Under the pieces are notes generated by a model. It did no database searches. It saw nothing but the letters and a program-made list of their open reading frames with translations, and was not told the origin of the DNA. From Glandiceps talaboti (Eukaryota > Hemichordata > Enteropneusta > Spengelidae): a stretch of DNA of 64,000 bases. Location: positions 12,053,501 through 12,117,500 of the forward strand of contig NC_135553.1 in the NCBI RefSeq assembly GCF_964340395.1, given 5' to 3'. This document shows positions 59,940 to 64,000 of this stretch, in pieces (within the stretch, counting starts at the first letter, position 1; each line of letters opens with the position of its first letter). Made by a program: the position numbers and the translations under genes.

Positions 59940-62613
59940 CTGTGAATGAATGAATGAATGAACGAACGAACGAATGAACGAACGAACGAACGAACGAACG
60001 AACGAACGAACGAACGAACGAATGAATGAATGAATGAATGAATGAATGAATGAATTATTAATATAATATTTATATTATTCCTAATATTGACCTGTACAGA
60101 TATAGATACTGTCACTTGAAAACCTACACACACTTCCTTAGTCTAGAGGTTATCTGTGGATTTGAAACCTTCTCCACGTCTAGACGAATCCGAAGTCATA
60201 ACCGAAAAGTTGTTCATATAAGGACGTTATGTAACTGTCCACAATAAACACTAAGTTATTATTATTTGACAGAATTCTTAGATTGATTGATTGAATAGTA
60301 ATACAAACATGGTGTTGTAACTGCTGTGTGGGTGGCGTTGTGGCCAATTGGGTATCTACACCATCTTCATTAAATGGAAAAAAAACTAATGTTTATTTCA
60401 TCAACTGCATTTTTATGCCATGGGGATTCTGTATTGCGAAACTCCACTAAAGTAAAGTATCATAAAATCGACAGGTCTGGCTTAGAAAAGGCTTACCGTA
60501 CACTGTCACAGAGGCGAGGAATTATGTGAAATAAAGAAAGTTTGGAACTTTACATTTCTTTAACCCTTGTTATGTCCAAACAACGCTGAAGCAAATAATA
60601 GTTTCATGTTCTCCGATAGAAGATGTGTCGCTAACCTTCAATGACTTGTCAGGAATCGACTCTTTCTTTGCTTTGAAATACAATAAAGTGTAAAATACTA
60701 ATAACACACCATTCGATTTATCACTGAAGATGCACACTGTATGTCAAAATAGGTGATATACTACACCTATCTCTTGCAAGTAATTTTACAAAGGACATTC
60801 AATAGCATACTCATTCGTTTATTGGATCCCTGTCATTGAATCTGTATTCTATTCATTGCACGTAAACAGTAATAGAACTAGAGATCTGTTATTTATTTTG
60901 ATCGTAATTTTTTTTCCACGTGCAACTCAAAGAGTAAATCTGTAGTCAGAGACGTGCATGTAATTGTGTTGGGGAATTCGCTCTTTATATTATTATACTA
61001 TATAGCCACTTAACATTGTATTGCTGTGTTTACTACTTGTTCGTTGACGGATGTAACCAAAGGCCGAGTCGTTTGTCTTTTTGGGCTCTGTTAGAATTCA
61101 AGTGAGTTATTTGTGTGTGAACTTTGTCCAATATAATTCTATACATGTAGGAGAAATGATGTTGCTTTAGTCTCATTTTAGTATGTCGCTTTGAAATTAC
61201 TTATGCCGTCTCTGAGAATGGAAAACATACCTTATTTATAAAAACTTGGATGTTGAAGTGAAATAAAATGAGTTGCTTTGATTCACTTACACTTACCAGT
61301 AGACAGTTGACATCAATCCGAACTTAGCGGGCAGAAGTGCAACTTTTAAGGCAACTTCTGTGACTTCTATACGTCGCTTCCGCCTAAGTTCGGGTAGATA
61401 CCAACTCCGTACTGAAACCAACGTATTTTATCACATTTAGCATCCACATTTTTATCAAACGACGTGAACTTTCCCTTGAAGTGTATTTGAAATTTGCCGA
61501 TGTTGTGATATCCCCGTAAGATTGTTGAAAAGCCTTGGCGATGGCATTAAAAAATTAGTATTAGTGATGAAGATACAGATATGAAATGTTACCTTGTGGT
61601 GTTCCTAGTGGTAGGGTTGTGGATGGTCCTGTGTTAATGGTTGCTGCAAAAGATGACAGAATCCTTTTTTAATCATATTGCATTCATGGAGTTAACCTTA
61701 CTATAAGTTAAAGATTACCATTGAGGTATATTAATTAAGCTGTTTCAGTTTTGACATTTTGCATGTCATTGTTGTGTCGTATATAAACAAGTTTGTTATA
61801 TATGAATCTATTGTTTAAATATGGAGACATCACTTAATGTTCGATATTATACGACCACGGAAATTAGCCTATGGGCAAACAAAGATAGACACAGACAAAA
61901 ACTATCGTTTGTGTATGAGGTAGACTTAGTCTACCCAATTGGTGATAGCAGTGACTTGGGTCTGTGGATATAAACACCATGTAATCAAGATAGTAACAGT
62001 GAATGAGGTTGAATGTTCTGCCACTTGAGGGAAACTTGATATCAGAGACGCCACCTTAGTCTGTCTGAGTGTAGTTATATCAGAGTCCGTAGATAGTTTG
62101 TATCAAATGTTGTAACAATAGATTTGGTGTTTGTATATCAGTATGAATGGCCATATACATTTATAAAAGTTTGAGGAAAATTGCTATTTGCATTGTCCTG
62201 CTAAATTCCGACCTAGATTATTTTCCTGGAAAATGAGTACTTCTGATGCAAGTTACCTTCTTCGGACACTGTCACGTGAAAACCCTTCATTCCTATAGAG
62301 CCATCTGACTGAAACTGAAACCACACCGCTCCTTCAGTTGATTTAAAATCTGCCGGTGCAGTAGCTCCACTGAAAGCCCATGCAGTACTTTTAGCATTCA
62401 GTTTTGTATTTCCGTGACCAGCGTAGAAAAAGTCTGAATCACTCTCTGTATCAAAGTCATTGTATGTTACCGTCATCGTAGGGGAACCACTACTGACGTA
62501 GACTACCCAATCACATACAAGATTATCAGGATAGTTGGCAGGGTAGTTTGGTGTTGCTATGTCAACGCTGCCACCGGGTGTAAGATTGATTGTTGTTGAA
62601 CCAGGACAGGTTG
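59583..62613 (-). CDS. Gene 4: CUB-domain protein (partial)
   Basis: Three minus-strand exons in phase 1-1: CUB exon 62613-62257, linker exon 61643-61593, CUB exon 59939-59583. Both ends are missing: the 5' part lies past 64000 and exons 3' of 59583 were not identified. CUB domains are beta-sandwich binding modules of secreted and membrane proteins. The two CUB domains differ at about 7 of 118 residues, so the duplication is recent. Each has two cysteines (TCPGS and LVCDW), fewer than the four of classic CUBs. Function beyond extracellular binding cannot be said. Confidence 0.82.
59942..60056. repeat. (TGAA)n/(CGAA)n array at CUB exon B acceptor
   Basis: On the minus strand this is (TTCA)n/(TTCG)n directly joined to the acceptor CACAG. 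Confidence 0.95.
61593..61643 (-). CDS. Gene 4 linker exon
   Basis: 51 nt, acceptor TTTTGCAG, donor gtaaca. ATINTGPSTTLPLGTPQ is a Thr/Pro-rich linker, likely O-glycosylated. Phase 1-1 fits between the CUB exons; it lies in the part of unit 2 that unit 1 lacks. Confidence 0.65.
62257..62613 (-). CDS. Gene 4 CUB exon A
   Basis: 357 nt, phase 1-1, donor gtaact. ATCPGSTTINLTPGGSVDIA, TPNYPANYPDNLVCDW, MTVTYNDFDTES and GAVWFQFQSDGS show a CUB domain. The acceptor ...TTCACAG is supplied by a (TTCA)n array. Confidence 0.9.
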
Positions 62614-62615
62614 CT

Positions 62616-62737
62616 GTGAATGAATGAATGAATGAATGAATGAATGAATGAATGAATGAATGAATGAATGAATGAATGAATGAATGAATGAACGAATGAA
62701 TGAATGAATGAATGAATGAATGAATGAATGAATGAAT
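62616..62737. repeat. (TGAA)n array at CUB exon A acceptor
   Basis: Same position and orientation as the array beside exon B but nearly pure TGAA. Confidence 0.95.
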
Positions 62738-63504
62738 TATTAATATAATATTTATATTATTCCTAATATTGACCTGTACAGATACTGTCACTTGAAAACC
62801 TACACGCAATTCTTTAGTCTAGAGGTTATCTGTGGATTTGAAACCTTCTCCACGTCTAGACGAATCAGAACTCATAACCGAAAAATTGTTCATATAAGGA
62901 TGTTATGTAACTGCCAACAATTAACACTAAGTTATTATTATTTGACAGAATTCTTTGATTGATTGAATTGTAACACAAACATGATGTTGTAAATGCTGTG
63001 TGGGTGGCGTTGTTTGAATTGAAACTTTATATCAGTCCTCATTCTTCTAGACGTGGAGAAGGATTGGAAGCCACGGACACCCTCTAGACTAATGCTTCCT
63101 ACAAAAACATCTCACTCAAACTGAAGCCAAACCAGTTGATGGAAGATCTGGAGGTATAATAACTTCGTTCAACACGTTTAGCAGTTAAATAAAAATATTG
63201 TTAAAGAGGTCTGAGCAAAAACTTACCCAGTAACGAACCCAAATAAAAGATACAACAGGCAACCTCTTGGCTAAATGGATATCTACACCATATTCATTAA
63301 ATGGAACAAAGCTAATGTTTATTTCATCAACTGCATTTTTATGCCATGGGGATTCTGCATCTCGAAACTATCATAAATTCGACAGATCTGGCTTAGAAGA
63401 GGCTTACTGTACACTGTCACAGAGGCGAGGAATTATGTGTTATAAAGAAAGTTTGGAGCTTTACACTTCTTTAACCCTTGTTATGTCCAAACAACGCTGA
63501 AGCA

Positions 63505-63755
63505 ATTGATAATAATAATGTTGGGTTCTTATATAGCGCTTTCCCACACCGTGCTCAAAGCGCTTTACAATTATTACCCCTGGCTCGGATCAGAACGGCA
63601 CAACGGCCCTTTAGTCTTCCTCAACTCCCCGGGGATCATACAATCCATTGCAGCCATTTAAGCGCATAGGATTAAAGCCTTCACATTGCAACCTACATCC
63701 TACCAGGTCCCCAGTTATAGAGCTGGGTTGACTGAGGCACAGTCAATTCAAATAA
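63505..63755 (-). mobile_element. SINE copy, 3' part only
   Basis: Tail text TATAGCGCTTTCCCACACCG, GCTCAAAGCGCTTTACAATT, AGGATTAAAGCCTTCACATT and CATCCTACCAGGTCCC is shared with 12717-13055. No tRNA-like head is present, so it is 5' truncated. It is inserted in unit 3 between text that is continuous in units 1 and 2. Confidence 0.7.
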
Positions 63756-64000
63756 TGGCTTTCATGTTCTCCGATAGAAGATGTGTCGCTAACTTTCAAT
63801 GACCTGTAGAAGCCCTCTGTCTCTCTCCTCTCCAATCAGTTTGAATAAAGTGCCTGAGAAAAGCGTATCTTCAATTCATTGAAGAATACATGTTTTATGG
63901 ACCACAAGTGCCCGGTGTTATAATTACAAGTAGACGTGGTTCAGTGACCCGAAATAAATTTGCTGTGTGGAGTAATGAACAAGTCAGAGTTCGGCTATAA

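Larger units (their letters stand above)
58442..64000. repeat. Tandem segmental duplication carrying CUB exons
   Basis: Units begin at about 58442, 60342 and 63256 with the same text (GGCTAAATGG, ATCTAC, TTCATTAAATGGA). Unit 1 is about 1.9 kb, unit 2 about 2.9 kb with extra sequence around 61135-62040, and unit 3 runs off the window. Shared blocks also include GGGGAATTCGCTCTTTATAT at 59232 and 60971. Confidence 0.85.

Overview
The window is animal nuclear DNA, most likely from a marine invertebrate and probably a deuterostome such as a hemichordate or cephalochordate. The placement is inference. It rests on the intron-rich, AT-rich structure, the shuffled extracellular domains carried on phase 1-1 exons, the tRNA-derived SINEs, and the many micro- and minisatellites. 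There are no prokaryotic gene structures. All coding regions are split by GT-AG introns, so I rebuilt gene models by hand from splice sites and phase continuity.

Four genes can be supported. (1) Plus strand, from before 648 to 16900: the 3' part (21 exons, about 1,645 residues) of a large type I membrane protein. Its order is two copies of an unassigned four-cysteine module alternating with thrombospondin type 1 repeats (TSRs, eight in all), a lysine-rich 15-residue repeat and a tyrosine-rich linker, two laminin G domains, one Ig domain, one transmembrane helix and a 254-residue charged cytoplasmic tail. (2) Minus strand, 26110 to 18250: a complete 10-exon gene for a 393-residue PH-START protein, tail to tail with gene 1. 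(3) Plus strand, 33106 to about 48925: a 9-exon gene for a protein of about 1,846 residues. It has a signal peptide, a CCPGW cysteine module, EGF, a long unassigned region with a coiled coil and a cysteine-rich segment, two Ig domains, a GCC2/GCC3-like cysteine module and a hydrophobic C-terminus. (4) Minus strand, 62613 to 59583: part of a CUB-domain gene whose two near-identical CUB exons lie in tandemly duplicated 2-3 kb units. A third unit begins at 63256 and runs off the window.

The remaining sequence (about 26.3-32.4 kb and 49-58.4 kb, plus introns) is rich in mobile DNA: two miniature-transposon families with 9-bp target duplications, a hAT-like MITE just upstream of gene 2, several foldback elements, three larger terminal-inverted-repeat elements (1.0, 1.55 and 1.83 kb), two non-LTR retrotransposon remnants (one holding a nested inverted-repeat element), three copies of one SINE family, and many tandem repeats.

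The most unusual signal is at splice acceptors. In two introns of gene 1, the 3' end of the intron together with the first bases of the next exon is present in three tandem copies, giving decoy acceptors. In gene 3, a 33-bp minisatellite resembling the start of the following exon runs up to its acceptor. In gene 4, a tetranucleotide repeat forms the polypyrimidine tract of both CUB exons.
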